Shown one piece after another: positions 7,422 to 14,510 of a stretch of 15,073 bases of DNA (its first letter is position 1; each line of letters starts with the position of its first letter). Origin of the DNA: an uncultured Clostridia bacterium (lineage in GTDB: Bacteria > Bacillota > Clostridia > Oscillospirales > Acutalibacteraceae); contig CAMOTT010000034.1 in NCBI GenBank assembly GCA_946626015.1, forward strand, positions 1 through 15,073, given 5' to 3'. Made by a program: the position numbers and the translations under genes. The notes under the pieces are model-generated. The model did no database searches and was not told the origin of the DNA. It saw only the letters and a program-made list of their open reading frames with translations.

Positions 7422-7811
7422 TTATTTATTGATAAGTCCCAGCGCAAACGAAGCCACGCTTTTTATTACCGGCATTGCCATGGAAATAATAACGAGCTTT
7501 GACAGCAGTTCTATTATTCCGGCAACTGAAGCGGATCCGCTGTCCCTGCAAATATCCGCCGCGATCCCCGACACAGCCGCCACAGAGACTGTTTTTATCA
7601 TCAGTCTCACAATGCTTTGATTTTCCTCACCCAGCTTTATCAGAAAATCGGCGGAAGATACGGTCTGCATAAGCAGAGAAAAGGCAAGCATGGCGAGCAC
7701 CGTTATCCCGGCAAGCTGGACAAATACCGAGTATTCCGGCTTGATCTGTTTGACCAGCAGAGCTGTGACCGCAGTGACCACAGCGACTGCGGCCGCCTTG
7801 AATATCATCAT
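7422..7811 (-). CDS. spoIIIAD: Stage III sporulation protein AD
   Basis: This 129-residue, strongly hydrophobic protein is one of the two small SpoIIIAC/AD-type membrane proteins of the SpoIIIA complex. It shows about four hydrophobic segments, with the conserved KPEYSVFVQLAGITVLAMLAF segment and LMIKTVSVAAVSGIAADICRDSG. The polar stretch GEENQSIVR separates the halves. Its ATG at 7811 overlaps the spoIIIAC stop in an ATGA arrangement; the second codon is also ATG. Length matches the family. Confidence 0.95.
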   Translation of the reverse strand: MMIFKAAAVAVVTAVTALLVKQIKPEYSVFVQLAGITVLAMLAFSLLMQTVSSADFLIKLGEENQSIVRLMIKTVSVAAVSGIAADICRDSGSASVAGIIELLSKLVIISMAMPVIKSVASFALGLINK

Positions 7812-8002
7812 ATATTGAACACCGACCTTGCCGTTGAAAGCAGATCGGCAAACTTCGGGATCAGCAGCATAAGGATGATCACGATGCCCGCCAAGGTGGT
7901 AAACATGGCGTAATCGTCCCTGCCGGAGCGCGCCAATATCTGGTTTATCACGGCAACGATTATTCCTATCGCGCCTATTTTGATTATCAGCTCAATTTCC
8001 AT
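7808..8002 (-). CDS. spoIIIAC: Stage III sporulation protein AC
   Basis: The 64-residue product is a tiny two-span membrane protein, with segments at about 3-23 and 36-53 joined by the polar turn LARSGRDDYAMFTT, which is the most conserved part of the family. It is homologous to the first half of SpoIIIAD. It works in the mother-cell membrane around the forespore. The ATG at 8002 has a GAGGATG sequence upstream; the gene starts 12 nt after spoIIIAB and overlaps spoIIIAD by 4 nt. Confidence 0.95.
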   Translation of the reverse strand: MEIELIIKIGAIGIIVAVINQILARSGRDDYAMFTTLAGIVIILMLLIPKFADLLSTARSVFNI

Positions 8003-8014
8003 ATGTTATCATCC

Positions 8015-8524
8015 TCAAATTAAAACTATTCCCACGGTTATCGAACATAGCGCTCCGATAACCGGCATATTTTTGCCGTATTTTTCAAATGCTTTTTCTG
8101 CTTTTTCAAGCTCTGAGCTCACGGAGGCTCTATATGATCTGAGCCTGTTTATCTGACCCTCAGCGTCAACGCTGCCGAGGATTTCTCCCAGTACCGTAAG
8201 CAGCTCCGCATCATTTTGGGTCAGAGCGTATTCCGTCGCCCTTTCGGTCACCGAGCTTTTCCACGCCTTTGGGAAGCTTTCCCCCAGCTTGCAGCGTTCA
8301 CAGCAGAGCCTCAAAAAATCCAGCTCACTGAATTCCGAATTTTCCGCAAGAGCCGCCAGCAGATCAACAGTGGGCATCATACTGTATTCCAGCTTTGCAG
8401 AGATGGTGTCTATCATTGCGGCTATCCGCTCCAGCAATCTCACTCTCAGTCTCATTCTCTTAGAGACGTAACAGCTAAGCATTATGGGCGTTAATGCTGT
8501 CAATATAATTCCTGCGTATTTCAT
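8015..8524 (-). CDS. spoIIIAB: Stage III sporulation protein AB
   Basis: SpoIIIAB resembles GspF/type II secretion platform proteins and works with the SpoIIIAA ATPase. The 169-residue product has an N-terminal membrane segment (about 4-19), a long helical cytosolic part with RLLERIAAMIDTISAKLEYSM and the LGSVDAEGQINRLRSY motif, and a hydrophobic C-terminus (about 153-169). The ATG at 8524 is kept because it supplies the N-terminal membrane helix typical of the family, although it lies 50 nt inside the spoIIIAA coding region and its ribosome site (GGATGAG) is weak. The next ATG at 8482 would cut that helix. Coupled translation with spoIIIAA is likely. Confidence 0.93.
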   Translation of the reverse strand: MKYAGIILTALTPIMLSCYVSKRMRLRVRLLERIAAMIDTISAKLEYSMMPTVDLLAALAENSEFSELDFLRLCCERCKLGESFPKAWKSSVTERATEYALTQNDAELLTVLGEILGSVDAEGQINRLRSYRASVSSELEKAEKAFEKYGKNMPVIGALCSITVGIVLI

Positions 8525-9470
8525 CAGTCAGCTCATCCGTTCTGTATATTTTTGATATCTCGCAGGGTTTATTCCTGTTAAGAAGCACAACGTAATCAAA
8601 GGCGAAGGTCATCAGCAAACGCCTGAGCTGGGGTCTGCGGATAAGCTCCTCCCTTGAGCAGGCGTGAACGGAAACGGCGAACATCACCCCGGAATTAAGC
8701 CCGGCCTCTATGGCGCTTATCTCCTCTATTCCCCCCACCTCGTCGCAGACTATCATGTCCGGCGACAGAGACCGGACGGCCGACATAATGCCGTCGCCCT
8801 TTGCGTAGGAGGAGAGCACATCGCAGTTAAGACCTGTGTCCGTCTGCGGTATTCCGCCCCTTACGGCGGCTATTTCGCACCTTTCATCAACGACAGCCAC
8901 CTTGTACATCCTGTCCTGCCCGGAAAGTCTTCTTGCCAGATCACGTAAAACGGTGGTCTTTCCGCTGGACGGCGGCCCGGCTATTATAACGCTGTTGAGT
9001 TTGTCTTGAAAAAGGGTTTTGAAAAGCTTGTCTGCCGCCGAGTTGTTTTCCCTTGCTATGCGGAGATTGATGGCATTTATATCTCTGAGGGTTTTAATGG
9101 TTCCGCTCAGATACACCGCAGTGCCGCATATACCGGCTCTGTGCCCTCCTTCCAGAGTCACAAAACCGTTGGCGATATCCTCGGCGTGGCTGTGAACGGA
9201 ATAACCGCACATACGTGAGAAGGTCTCCCCCACCTCCTCAGCGCCGGCGCTCAGAAGATTGTCTCCTAAGATTGAGGTTATCCGCCCCATCTCGGTAATG
9301 AGCACGGAGCCTTGCGACGTTACCAGCACAACAGGTCTGTTTGACCGCAGCCGTATTTCATATGTACTCTGTTTAACAAGATCGGAAAGCGATTTAAGGG
9401 GGGTTCTGATTCTTGGGACAATAAACTCAACCGCCTCGTCAAATTTTTCAACAGACATTTTTACAGGCAA
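8475..9470 (-). CDS. spoIIIAA: Stage III sporulation protein AA (secretion-type ATPase)
   Basis: SpoIIIAA is the predicted motor of the SpoIIIA channel, related to type II/IV secretion and R3H-associated ATPases. The 331-residue product has GFVTLEGGHRAGICGTAV at about 102-119, a Walker A motif GPPSSGKTT at 165-173 and a Walker B MIVCDEVGG with D243 and E244. The start is taken as TTG at 9470, because AAGGAG lies exactly 10 nt upstream; the in-frame ATG at 9458 is four codons later and has no ribosome site at a normal distance. It is the first gene of the operon, downstream of a candidate sigma-E promoter, and its last 50 nt also encode the start of spoIIIAB. Confidence 0.96.
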   Translation of the reverse strand: MPVKMSVEKFDEAVEFIVPRIRTPLKSLSDLVKQSTYEIRLRSNRPVVLVTSQGSVLITEMGRITSILGDNLLSAGAEEVGETFSRMCGYSVHSHAEDIANGFVTLEGGHRAGICGTAVYLSGTIKTLRDINAINLRIARENNSAADKLFKTLFQDKLNSVIIAGPPSSGKTTVLRDLARRLSGQDRMYKVAVVDERCEIAAVRGGIPQTDTGLNCDVLSSYAKGDGIMSAVRSLSPDMIVCDEVGGIEEISAIEAGLNSGVMFAVSVHACSREELIRRPQLRRLLMTFAFDYVVLLNRNKPCEISKIYRTDELTDEIRRNYIDSINAHNA

Positions 9471-9503
9471 GCCGCAACATCTCCTTTTTTCTTCTGATAT
9501 TCC

Positions 9504-9532
9504 ATACTATGAACACTTGTCCTTTAATATTA
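9504..9532 (-). promoter_or_regulatory. Candidate sigma-E (mother-cell) promoter of the spoIIIA operon
   Basis: TAATATT at 9526-9532 and CATAGTAT at 9504-9511, separated by 14 nt, resemble the Bacillus sigma-E elements (KMATATT and CATACAnT at about 14 nt). The -35 matches fully and the -10 keeps CATA and the final T. It sits just upstream of the spoIIIAA ribosome site at 9481-9486, and spoIIIA is sigma-E controlled in Bacillus subtilis. Seen in sequence; sigma specificity is inferred. Confidence 0.65.
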
Positions 9533-9540
9533 CCGGTGAG

Positions 9541-9585
9541 AGATAAAAAAAGAACAAGCGGAGAATTAAAGATCATCCGCTTGTT
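9541..9585 (-). terminator. Intrinsic terminator of the GH127-like gene
   Basis: A perfect 10-bp inverted repeat (AACAAGCGGA at 9553-9562 and TCCGCTTGTT at 9576-9585, 13-nt loop) is followed in minus-strand reading by CTTTTTTTATCT (9541-9552). It lies 25 nt past the stop of the glycoside hydrolase gene and isolates it from the spoIIIA promoter immediately downstream. Confidence 0.88.
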
Positions 9586-9609
9586 TTCGGTTAATTACAT
9601 TTATTTAAA

Positions 9610-11310
9610 TTACTTTTTCTGCTGTGTGGGGCCATAGTTTACCGCGCCGGTGTACTGCACATCCTCCGGTCTGGGGTAATCCTTTGGTACGCTTAAATCA
9701 CGCTGATAAAGTCTCACGTGCTCTCCGTGGGGAAGGATATCCACAACGTCACAGCCTCTCCAAAGCACGGTAAGATCCATACCTCTTACGAACTCCTTCT
9801 TTTCAACCGTTTCGATCTCGTGGGAAAGAGCTGCCACATCGTTCTCCGCAAGGTTCTCAAAAACAGCCACGCCCTTTTCGATCCTTGGCTCATAGGGCTT
9901 GCCGTTAAGGGTAAACTTGACTTTATCTCCCATAAAGGGATACAGCCTGAAGCCCACGCTGCAGCTCTTTTTGACCTTTGCCGAGAGCTTGCCTTCATTT
10001 GGGTATTCACAGCTGAGGATTATATCGTCGGTCTCCTTGTCAAGAGGAATGTTCACTGTAACAGTGGAGCCGTCTTTGGTTATTGCCCTGTCCCAAACGA
10101 TGGAAAGGGCAACGGGAGCCATACCCACGCAGCAACCCGCGATGGAACGGAAACGGGTAAGGGAAATGGAATTCGGCAGAGAACCGCCGGTAAAGCCGCC
10201 TATCATGCGCTTGTTGATATCCCTGTATGTGATGCCGTTTTCCTTATCGTTGGGCAGAGAATTGTCCACCACCACGTAATCGGCGTTTTTAACCTGATTT
10301 TCAACCAACTGGTTGCGGGCAAAGCGGTTAAGATCATCCCAGTATTCGTCATACCCGGCAAGGATGAGCTCGTTTGCGCATTCGATCATGTCTTTTATAC
10401 AGCAGGTCTCGCAGTGCTCCTCCTCCATGGGGTGCCACTGAGCATACTCCGGCACCCAGCCGAAGCTGGAGGAAATGGAGCGGATATACTCATATATCCC
10501 TTTGCCGCTCTTGATGTATCTTTCCTCCCCGGTTATTCTGCCAAGGGCAACAAGGCCGCTTGCCACCCATCCGGCCGAATGAACGTGGCCGAAAAATTCC
10601 ATTTTGTAGTTAAAATAGCGCGAAACGCCCAGAACGTAGTTGGCAATACCCCTTGCAAGGTCAAGAGCCACCTCGTCGCCGGTGATCTCATATCTGCGCA
10701 CAAGGGCTCTGAGCATTATGGAATTCCTGATGGGTTGTTCGCCTCTGCCGGTGTGACGGGTAAGGTCAAAGCCGCCGTCACGGAGGAAAACGTCGTTGGG
10801 GAACTCGTAAATGGGTTCTGTTTCCTCAAAGTCGCCTGACCAGAAGGTGCGGACCTTACGCTCTATTACAATGCTCCTCATTCCCCTGACAAGCTCGGAA
10901 GCCCTCTTTTCAGCCTCTTTATCATCGGGATTATCGGCAATTATTCTATTAAGCGCAGGCAGAATATAGCCCATCTCATGGAAAGATGCGTGGTTTGTTC
11001 TGGACCATTTATAATCCTCATGGAAGCGAAGACCGTGTTCCCCCCAGGATTTCATAAGATGGCGGCGGAAAGACTGCTTGACCGCGTCACCCTTATCTGT
11101 TTTGAGCATCTTGCCGATTGCGTCTATACCCTCATACCAGGAGCCCACAAGCTCGGCGTCATCTACGCGGCAATGCGCTGCCTCGGCAGGCTTCTTGTGG
11201 GGCAGGATAAGCCAATAAGGCAGATTGTCGTAATCCTCATCCACCATGGTGGTAATGTAATTCATAACAAGTTCCGCGCTGTGCACGGGGTCAAATTTTT
11301 CGTATGCCAT
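9610..11310 (-). CDS. GH127/DUF1680-like glycoside hydrolase, putative beta-L-arabinofuranosidase
   Basis: The 566-residue protein looks like an (alpha/alpha)6-barrel glycoside hydrolase with a C-terminal beta-sandwich (from about residue 410). In GH127 enzymes a zinc ion is held by a Glu-x-Cys pair and a Cys-Cys pair, one of these cysteines being the nucleophile. Here E301 and C303 (ETC) and C393/C394 (GCC) occur in the same order, and E288 is a plausible general acid. There is no signal peptide, so it should act in the cytosol on imported oligosaccharides or glycosides. The ATG at 11310 has AGGAGG eight nt upstream. It is monocistronic, with its own promoter and terminator. No transporter or other sugar gene is adjacent. 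Overall similarity to GH127 is recognised from motifs and layout only, so the substrate is uncertain. Confidence 0.6.
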   Translation of the reverse strand: MAYEKFDPVHSAELVMNYITTMVDEDYDNLPYWLILPHKKPAEAAHCRVDDAELVGSWYEGIDAIGKMLKTDKGDAVKQSFRRHLMKSWGEHGLRFHEDYKWSRTNHASFHEMGYILPALNRIIADNPDDKEAEKRASELVRGMRSIVIERKVRTFWSGDFEETEPIYEFPNDVFLRDGGFDLTRHTGRGEQPIRNSIMLRALVRRYEITGDEVALDLARGIANYVLGVSRYFNYKMEFFGHVHSAGWVASGLVALGRITGEERYIKSGKGIYEYIRSISSSFGWVPEYAQWHPMEEEHCETCCIKDMIECANELILAGYDEYWDDLNRFARNQLVENQVKNADYVVVDNSLPNDKENGITYRDINKRMIGGFTGGSLPNSISLTRFRSIAGCCVGMAPVALSIVWDRAITKDGSTVTVNIPLDKETDDIILSCEYPNEGKLSAKVKKSCSVGFRLYPFMGDKVKFTLNGKPYEPRIEKGVAVFENLAENDVAALSHEIETVEKKEFVRGMDLTVLWRGCDVVDILPHGEHVRLYQRDLSVPKDYPRPEDVQYTGAVNYGPTQQKK

Positions 11311-11343
11311 TTATACTTCCTCCTAAAACCGTAGCTGCTTGAT

Positions 11344-11372
11344 AGTATAGCACAACAATAAATGAATGTCTA
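11344..11372 (-). promoter_or_regulatory. Sigma-A promoter of the GH127-like gene
   Basis: TAGACA at 11367-11372 and TATACT at 11344-11349 are separated by 17 nt in minus-strand reading, one mismatch from consensus in each box. It precedes AGGAGG and the ATG at 11310, leaving an untranslated leader of roughly 27 nt. Activity is inferred. Confidence 0.72.
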
Positions 11373-11382
11373 TAACAGAACA

Positions 11383-11394
11383 GTATAATTATAC
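11383..11394. promoter_or_regulatory. Perfect 12-bp palindrome between divergent promoters (possible operator)
   Basis: GTATAATTATAC is a perfect palindrome 10 nt upstream of the -35 of the glycoside hydrolase promoter and 61 nt upstream of the -35 of the A/C/carrier operon. Its position suits a dimeric regulator binding site, but no regulator gene is present nearby and AT-rich palindromes can occur by chance. Confidence 0.35.
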
Positions 11395-11455
11395 CCCCTA
11401 TTTTGCAGCTTTACTGTTGGAAAAAGCCATATTTTTTGTAATTAAATATTATCTA

Positions 11456-11484
11456 TTGACTTATTAAGGTTTAAATAGTAAAAT
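11456..11484 (+). promoter_or_regulatory. Sigma-A promoter of the ligase-condensation-carrier operon
   Basis: TTGACT at 11456-11461 and TAAAAT at 11479-11484 are separated by exactly 17 nt. The sequence just upstream (about 11428-11452) is very AT-rich and could act as an UP element. The expected transcript start is near 11491, about 33 nt before the ligase ATG. Confidence 0.75.
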
Positions 11485-11523
11485 CTAAGATAGATTATTA
11501 TAAGATGTGGAGAATTTTCGGCT

Positions 11524-13077
11524 ATGGATAATTTCAACGTCCCAACCGTGAGAGAGCTCCTTGATTCACGGGCAGATATGTACGGCGATTCCGTTTTTAT
11601 AAAATTTTTGAGAAACAAGCACGTTGAGGAAAGAAGTTTCAAGCGTGTTCGTTCCGACAGCCTTGCCATCTGCCGCTGGATCAGACATTTTTCCCGTGAG
11701 CGTATGCATATTGCAATAATAAGCAAATCCAATTATGAATATATCACCTGCCTGACAGGTATCCTTATCAGCGGCAACGTGGCTATTCCCCTTAACCCGG
11801 ACATCACCGCCGCCGAGGCCGCGGAGCTCAGCGAACGGGCAGACGTGGATATTATCCTCTATGAGGATGAATTCAGCAACAGGATATCCGAGTTCAAAGC
11901 CCTTTATCCCCGGATAAAGGATTGCGTGAATTTAGGCAACTACGAAAAATTTGAGGCAATATATAAGTCCTACTCCGATAATTCCGAATTTGCGGAGCTT
12001 TCCGACGTCACCGCGGACAAAAGCGCCTGCTCGGTCATCATCTTCACCTCCGGCACAGCAGGCATAAAAAAAGGCGTTATGCTCTCCGGCAGCAGCCTTG
12101 TGGGCAACATGATGTACAAAGACTACTGCGACGATATCTTTGTCCAAAATTCGATTGCCATGTCCGTTTTGCCAATGTATCATATCTACTGCTTCACAGG
12201 GGATTATCTTAAAAATCTCAAGGACGGGCTTCAGGTCTGTCTCAACGGTTCTATCAGGGAGCTCAACTCCAATCTTCTGCTTTTTGAACCTGCCGTTATG
12301 CGCGTTGTCCCCATGATAGCCCAGACCCTGCTCAACCGCGTCAAGGCAAAGCGCGCAAGAAATCCGGAAATGTCCGTCCGGGAAGCCACAGCTTCCGTGT
12401 TCGGTAAAAACATCAAATGGCTCATCTCCGGCGGCGCTTATCTCAACCCCAATTTGATAACCGAGTACGAAAAACTCGGCATAAAATTGAGGCAGGGTTA
12501 CGGCATGACTGAAGCCGGATGCAGGATCTCCGTACCCGGCGAAAACGTCTCCCCCGGCTCGGTGGGCAGGATAATCGACATATGCAAAGTCCGGATAGCA
12601 GACGGCGAAATACAGGTCAAGACCCCTACGGTAATGCTGGGTTATTACAATATGCCCGAAGAAAGCGCCGAAATGTTCACAGACGACGGCTGGCTTAAAA
12701 CCGGAGATATCGGTTATGTAGGCGAAAACAACGAGCTTTTCGTTACCGGCAGGGTAAAGAACCTGATAATCCTCTCCAACGGCGAAAACGTCTCACCGGA
12801 GGCCATCGAAAAGAAAATAATGCAGTCCGAGCTTGTTGAGGAGACCATGGTTTTCGCTGAAAACGATCTGATAATTGCCGAGATATATCCAAATTATACG
12901 ACCGCAAAAAATGCCGGTCTTGAGGAAGCTGAGCTCAAAGCAAAGCTTGAAAACCTCATAAATACCATAAATGGGGACGCAAAATCCGCGCATATCATCT
13001 CGGAAGTGCGGCTCCGCAGCGAACCTTTTGAAAAGAACGGCACAGGTAAAATTAAGAGGATCAAAAACAGCTATTAA
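11524..13077 (+). CDS. Free-standing adenylate-forming acyl ligase (ANL superfamily)
   Basis: The 517-residue enzyme activates a carboxylic acid as an acyl-adenylate and probably loads it on the carrier protein encoded two genes downstream. ANL motifs are complete: P-loop FTSGTAGIKKGV at 174-185, GYGMTE at 325-330, the hinge-region WLKTGDIGYV with D395, GRVKN at 409-413 and the catalytic lysine K509 in NGTGKIKR near the C-terminus. The segment LPMYHIYCF (216-224), with H220, resembles fatty/aryl acid ligases; the FDxS motif whose Asp binds the amino group in amino-acid adenylation domains is not seen. A fatty or other plain carboxylic acid is therefore the likely substrate. GGAG lies 11 nt before the ATG. 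The next gene starts 13 nt after the stop. Alternatives are an acyl-CoA ligase or a DltA-like enzyme. Confidence 0.85.
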   Translation: MDNFNVPTVRELLDSRADMYGDSVFIKFLRNKHVEERSFKRVRSDSLAICRWIRHFSRERMHIAIISKSNYEYITCLTGILISGNVAIPLNPDITAAEAAELSERADVDIILYEDEFSNRISEFKALYPRIKDCVNLGNYEKFEAIYKSYSDNSEFAELSDVTADKSACSVIIFTSGTAGIKKGVMLSGSSLVGNMMYKDYCDDIFVQNSIAMSVLPMYHIYCFTGDYLKNLKDGLQVCLNGSIRELNSNLLLFEPAVMRVVPMIAQTLLNRVKAKRARNPEMSVREATASVFGKNIKWLISGGAYLNPNLITEYEKLGIKLRQGYGMTEAGCRISVPGENVSPGSVGRIIDICKVRIADGEIQVKTPTVMLGYYNMPEESAEMFTDDGWLKTGDIGYVGENNELFVTGRVKNLIILSNGENVSPEAIEKKIMQSELVEETMVFAENDLIIAEIYPNYTTAKNAGLEEAELKAKLENLINTINGDAKSAHIISEVRLRSEPFEKNGTGKIKRIKNSY

Positions 13078-13090
13078 GGAGAAGGCGATT

Positions 13091-14482
13091 ATGAATAGAG
13101 AAACTAAAGGCAAAACTGTTTATCCCCTTATTCCTCCCCAGGAAATGATACAATTTATGCTCAAATACAGCTTTTTCCACAAGCAGGTGACCCAGATACC
13201 CGATTCCTTTCTTTTTGAAGAAGAACTTGATTTTGAGGTTTTAAAAAAGGCGTTCAATATTGAGATCAAGAGGAACGACTGCCTGCGTTTAAAATTTTTC
13301 AAAGAAAAGGGAGTAATAAAGCAGTTTTTCCGGGACGATTACACCGTTGACGATATTCCCGTATTTGAGTTCAAAACCGAGGCGGAACAGCTTGAGACCC
13401 TTTCCGCAGACGCTCAGAAACCTGTTAAGATATTAAAGGGCGAAATATTCAGGATAATATTTTTCAAGGCCTATGACGGCAGATACGGCATATATTTCAA
13501 CGTCCACCATCTGGTAATGGATAACGCCGCCTGTTTCGTGTTCTTCAACGACCTGCTGGCCGTATACGACCATTTAAAAACAGGCAGCGAAATGCCAAAG
13601 CCCCTTGGCAGCTATGAGGCAAGGATCAAAAAGGAACTTGAATACATAGCCGACAAAGAGAATCTTGAAAAAGAAAAAGCGGCATACGCCGAATATATCA
13701 CAAAAAACGGAGAACCGACATATTTGGGGGTTGAAGGCCCGAAATTTCTTGAGGCAGAGAGGAAAAAGAGGAAAAATCCGGATATCAAAGCCCCATCTCT
13801 GTTTGATCCCATCCACGACAAAGCTCTGCTGAACAAGCATATCGTTCCCTTTGAGCTGAGCCAAAAGGTTTTTGATTTCATGGAAAAGAACAACATAAGC
13901 GGCGAATGCCTCGTTCAGCTTGCCATGAGGATGTTCATCTCCAAGATCAACTACGAAAACCTTGACACATATTTTATATCCCTCTGTTCAAGGCGCAGGA
14001 CCCTTCAGGAAAAGCGTTCCGGCGGAACAGTTACCGCTCCCCTGCCATGGAGGGTCGTTCTGGACAGAGAAGAAACCTTCATGTCCGCGCTTGAGAAAAT
14101 GGCGGACGCTCAGATATGGGCATTCAAGCATATGGATTATCCCTATATGGAATACCGCAAGCTGCAGCAGGAGCTGTTTAACTACCCTGCCGCAGCCGGC
14201 GCGTCAACCATGATGTTCTCCTGGCTGCCCATCGACAGCAACACTTTGGGCAAGCGCAAATACGAATACGTGGGCTACAGTCTGGGCAGGTATATTATGG
14301 TGCTCTACACCTTCGCTATGAAGGATATTTACAGCGGCTGTCTTAAGATCACCTACCTGCATCGCACAAAATACGTCAGCGAGCAGGATATCGACGCCCT
14401 CCATAATGGAACCGTCAAGGTACTGAAAATGGCCGTTGAAAACCCGGAGATAAAAATCAAAGATATATTGAAGAACCTGTGA
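13091..14482 (+). CDS. Free-standing NRPS-type condensation domain protein
   Basis: The 463-residue protein is a single condensation (chloramphenicol acetyltransferase-like) domain with two lobes. In these enzymes the second His of HHxxxDG supports attack of an amine on a carrier-bound acyl thioester. Here the motif is HHLVMDN at 139-145, with H140 catalytic, D144 structural and N replacing the usual final Gly. The N-terminal YPLIPPQEMIQFMLKYS stretch matches the opening C1 motif region. A clear DFGWG latch motif near the C-terminus is not seen. The ATG at 13091 is chosen for AAGGAG nine nt upstream, which overlaps the ligase stop; the frame is open further upstream but that part lies inside the ligase gene. 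No signal peptide or adjacent carrier domain is present, so it must act in trans. Confidence 0.83.
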   Translation: MNRETKGKTVYPLIPPQEMIQFMLKYSFFHKQVTQIPDSFLFEEELDFEVLKKAFNIEIKRNDCLRLKFFKEKGVIKQFFRDDYTVDDIPVFEFKTEAEQLETLSADAQKPVKILKGEIFRIIFFKAYDGRYGIYFNVHHLVMDNAACFVFFNDLLAVYDHLKTGSEMPKPLGSYEARIKKELEYIADKENLEKEKAAYAEYITKNGEPTYLGVEGPKFLEAERKKRKNPDIKAPSLFDPIHDKALLNKHIVPFELSQKVFDFMEKNNISGECLVQLAMRMFISKINYENLDTYFISLCSRRRTLQEKRSGGTVTAPLPWRVVLDREETFMSALEKMADAQIWAFKHMDYPYMEYRKLQQELFNYPAAAGASTMMFSWLPIDSNTLGKRKYEYVGYSLGRYIMVLYTFAMKDIYSGCLKITYLHRTKYVSEQDIDALHNGTVKVLKMAVENPEIKIKDILKNL

Positions 14483-14510
14483 TTTTTACAATAAAGGAAG
14501 GAGAAAAACC

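Noticed and set aside
9718..10839. Plus-strand open frame of 373 codons
   Set aside because: It is antisense to the GH127-like gene, which has a strong ribosome site, promoter and terminator; the antisense product resembles nothing known.
11384..11389. Plus-strand TATAAT as a -10 box
   Set aside because: No -35 lies at 16-18 nt upstream, and it is part of the palindrome GTATAATTATAC; TTGACT-N17-TAAAAT further downstream is a better promoter.
12971..13090. N-terminal extension of the condensation protein by 40 codons
   Set aside because: It lies inside the ligase coding region, is basic and low in similarity, while ATG at 13091 has AAGGAG nine nt upstream.
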